NCBI GenBank assembly: GCA_002479255.1
Contig: DLMJ01000002.1
Coordinates: 1 to 22,694, forward strand
Reading direction: 5' to 3'
DNA length: 22,694 nucleotides
Source of the DNA: Candidatus Binatus soli
Lineage (GTDB): Bacteria > Desulfobacterota > Binatia > Binatales > Binataceae
Part shown: one piece after another, positions 20,995 through 22,694 of the stretch
How positions within the stretch are numbered: position 1 is the first letter of the stretch
Layout: the number at the start of each line of letters is the position of its first letter
The notes under the pieces: model-generated
Databases searched by the model: none
Seen by the model: only the letters and a program-made list of their open reading frames with translations
Told to the model about the DNA's origin: nothing
Translations under genes and position numbers: made by a program

Positions 20995-22673
20995 GGGCGC
21001 AAATTTCCGCGGGCCGCGTGCTCCGCTGGCGTTTGCGAGCGCCTCGCCGCGGCCTTGATATACTTCACCGTCACCGGCGACAGATCGTCGCGATCGACGC
21101 GCACGTCGATTATCGCAAACGATTTGCATTCGTGCGCCGCGCGCAGCGCATTTCTGAGCTGCTCGACCGTGCCCGCCTCGAATCCTGCGCCGCCCCAATC
21201 GCGCGCGAGCTTCGCATACGGCCACGGCGGAATCTCGAGCAGTTCGCGCCGCTCGGCAATCGGCCGGAAGATGCCCCATCCGCCGTTGTTGATCACCACC
21301 ACGATCGGATTCACGCCCTTGGCCGGAGCCTGCGAAATTTCCGGCCCGGTCATCTGAAAACCGCCGTCCCCGCACAACACCAGCGGCCGAAGACCGCTGC
21401 CGATTTGCGCGCCGAGCGATGCCGGCACCGCAAATCCCATCGAAGCGTAAAACCCCTGCGCCAGGTAGCCGCCGTTATGCGGCACCCGGATGTCGAGCCC
21501 GCCAAACAGCATGTCACCCGACTCTGCGACCACCAGGTATTCGCGCTTGTCGGCCAGAAATTCGTTGACCGCGGCCAGGATCTCGTTGACCTTGACCGGC
21601 CTGCCGTCGCGCGCGGCATTCTCGCGAAGATTGTCAGCGTAATGAACCTTCTCATGATGAAGCCGCAGCTTCTCGCGCAGCAACGCGCGCGCGAAATCGC
21701 GCACCCCGGCGTCGGTGTAGGCGTGATACTTCACCTCGACCTTGCGATCGACCGCCCACACCGTTCTGCCTTGAATCACGTGCGGCGGACGGTTGCCGAA
21801 GTTCATATCGGTTTTCAGACATCCGAGGTTGAGCACGAAGTCGGCCGCGTCCATCCGCGCGACGATCGACGGCGGACTGATCGGGCCGATGTGCACGCCC
21901 ATGTACAGCGGATGGTCCATCGGGAACGCGCCCTTGCCGAGTACCGTCGTGAACACCGGCGCGCCCATCTGCTCGGCCAGGTTCACCAACTCATGCGACG
22001 CCTTGAAGCGATGAATCTCGATGCCGGCGATCAGCACGGGCTTGCGGCTCTGGTTGAACATCGCGGCGGTCTCATGCGCCGCTTCCTCGACCTTGCGCGT
22101 GTCGGATTCCTGGAAATGCAGCCGCCCGTCCCATTCGATCAGCTCCTCGGGGACTTCGATCCGGCGGTCAACCATGTCGCGATGAATCTCGATGTAGCCC
22201 GGCCGCTGCTCGGCCCAAATGGCGCGCACGACGCGATGCAACTCATCCGCAGCGCTGCGCGGATCGGTCAGCACGGCACACGCGCAAGTTACTTCGTCGT
22301 AGATGCGGCGCTGCGATTCGATCTCGCGGGCCTGGTGATGAATCAGCGTGCCGAGTTTGCGTTCCTCCTCGCCCGGGCCGCCCGAGAAAATCAGAATCGG
22401 CACGCGTTCCGAGAACGATCCCGCGACCGGATTGACCATGTTGTGGCCGCCGGCGCCGTAGGTCACGCAGATTACGCCGATTTTCCCGGTCGCGCGCGCG
22501 TAGCCGTCGGCTGCGAATCCGACCCCCGGCTCGTGCGACAGCGTAATGATTTTCAACCCGTGCTTGCGGCCCAGCGCGAAAAACAGCTTGAGCGCGAGGT
22601 CACCGGGGATGCCGAAGACGTGCGACACGCCAATCTTGCGCAGGTAGGCGACCAGAAAATCGCCCAGCGCCAT
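20991..22673 (-). CDS. Thiamine-diphosphate-dependent enzyme, 2-keto acid (PDC/IPDC-like) decarboxylase family
   Basis: A 560-residue protein with the three-domain layout of pyruvate/indolepyruvate decarboxylases and acetolactate synthases. HVFGIPGDLALKLFF is at about 18-32. Glu48 is in SHEPGVGFAADGYARATGK (46-64), the Glu that activates the cofactor. A His pair, HHQ, lies at 112-114, as in the decarboxylases rather than the synthases. The cofactor/magnesium motif GDGGFQMTGPEISQ...NNGGWG begins at about 435. It should decarboxylate an aromatic or branched 2-keto acid in the cytoplasm, but a lyase or ligase reaction cannot be excluded. ATG 22673 is chosen over GTG 22685 for its ribosome binding site (GGAG). 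It is coupled to the acyl-CoA synthetase downstream by a 4-base ATGA overlap. Confidence 0.9.
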   Translation of the reverse strand: MALGDFLVAYLRKIGVSHVFGIPGDLALKLFFALGRKHGLKIITLSHEPGVGFAADGYARATGKIGVICVTYGAGGHNMVNPVAGSFSERVPILIFSGGPGEEERKLGTLIHHQAREIESQRRIYDEVTCACAVLTDPRSAADELHRVVRAIWAEQRPGYIEIHRDMVDRRIEVPEELIEWDGRLHFQESDTRKVEEAAHETAAMFNQSRKPVLIAGIEIHRFKASHELVNLAEQMGAPVFTTVLGKGAFPMDHPLYMGVHIGPISPPSIVARMDAADFVLNLGCLKTDMNFGNRPPHVIQGRTVWAVDRKVEVKYHAYTDAGVRDFARALLREKLRLHHEKVHYADNLRENAARDGRPVKVNEILAAVNEFLADKREYLVVAESGDMLFGGLDIRVPHNGGYLAQGFYASMGFAVPASLGAQIGSGLRPLVLCGDGGFQMTGPEISQAPAKGVNPIVVVINNGGWGIFRPIAERRELLEIPPWPYAKLARDWGGAGFEAGTVEQLRNALRAAHECKSFAIIDVRVDRDDLSPVTVKYIKAAARRSQTPAEHAARGNLRP

Positions 22674-22694
22674 GTGTCTCTTCACTCCGCTTCG

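Noticed and set aside
20995..21375. N-terminal extension of the acyl-CoA synthetase frame
   Set aside because: It lies over the ThDP enzyme in another frame; the ATGA overlap at 20991-20994 gives the natural start.

Overview
The window is GC-rich, gene-dense bacterial chromosome with no rRNA, tRNA, CRISPR array, integrase or transposase that I can see. Its character is that of a high-GC, Gram-negative, probably soil or subsurface heterotroph. Three things point that way: lipoprotein signal peptides, a large lipid and acyl-CoA gene set, and secreted proteins with long Thr-Ala-Thr-Pro linkers. The linkers and the many acyl-CoA dehydrogenases recall Deltaproteobacteria-like or Binatota-like genomes, but that placement is inference and I could not test it.

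Layout, left to right. (1) 1-3502: the end of a secreted choice-of-anchor-D-like protein that runs off the left edge, then on the minus strand an acyl-CoA dehydrogenase with its own terminator and a strikingly foldable leader, then a secreted protein with a DUF3494 (ice-binding-like) domain. (2) 3716-6263: a small CxxC membrane protein, then a minus-strand polyhydroxyalkanoate (PHA) locus: a short PhaE/PhaR-like subunit overlapping a class III-like PHA synthase, followed by a phasin-like protein with a His-rich repeat N-terminus. (3) 6481-12981: acyl-CoA and hydrolase region, with an alpha/beta hydrolase convergent with glyoxalase I, two tandem acyl-CoA dehydrogenases ended by a strong intrinsic terminator, a lipase-like hydrolase, another hydrolase and a crotonase. 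(4) 13063-17787: cell-envelope region, with a lipoprotein overlapping a polytopic GT-C-like protein, convergent with a GT2 glycosyltransferase/methyltransferase pair that is itself divergent from a GtrA-like protein. (5) 17942-19289: a DedA-family protein overlapping a lipoprotein whose real start may be a non-standard codon. (6) 19336-22673, minus strand: a PDC/IPDC-like thiamine-diphosphate enzyme coupled by an ATGA overlap to a medium-chain or aryl acyl-CoA synthetase.

Two themes run through the window. One is acyl-CoA and storage-lipid metabolism: activation by the ligase, oxidation by three dehydrogenases, hydration or isomerisation by the crotonase, and storage through PhaC, PhaE and phasin. 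The other is polyprenyl-linked glycan chemistry at the envelope: GT2, GtrA, methyltransferase, GT-C and DedA. No defence or mobile system is evident. The most interesting leads are the multibranch leader at 1783-1848, the possible ATT/CTG start at 18543-18548, the compact PHA locus with an operator-like palindrome in its promoter, and the two-domain ice-binding-like protein.
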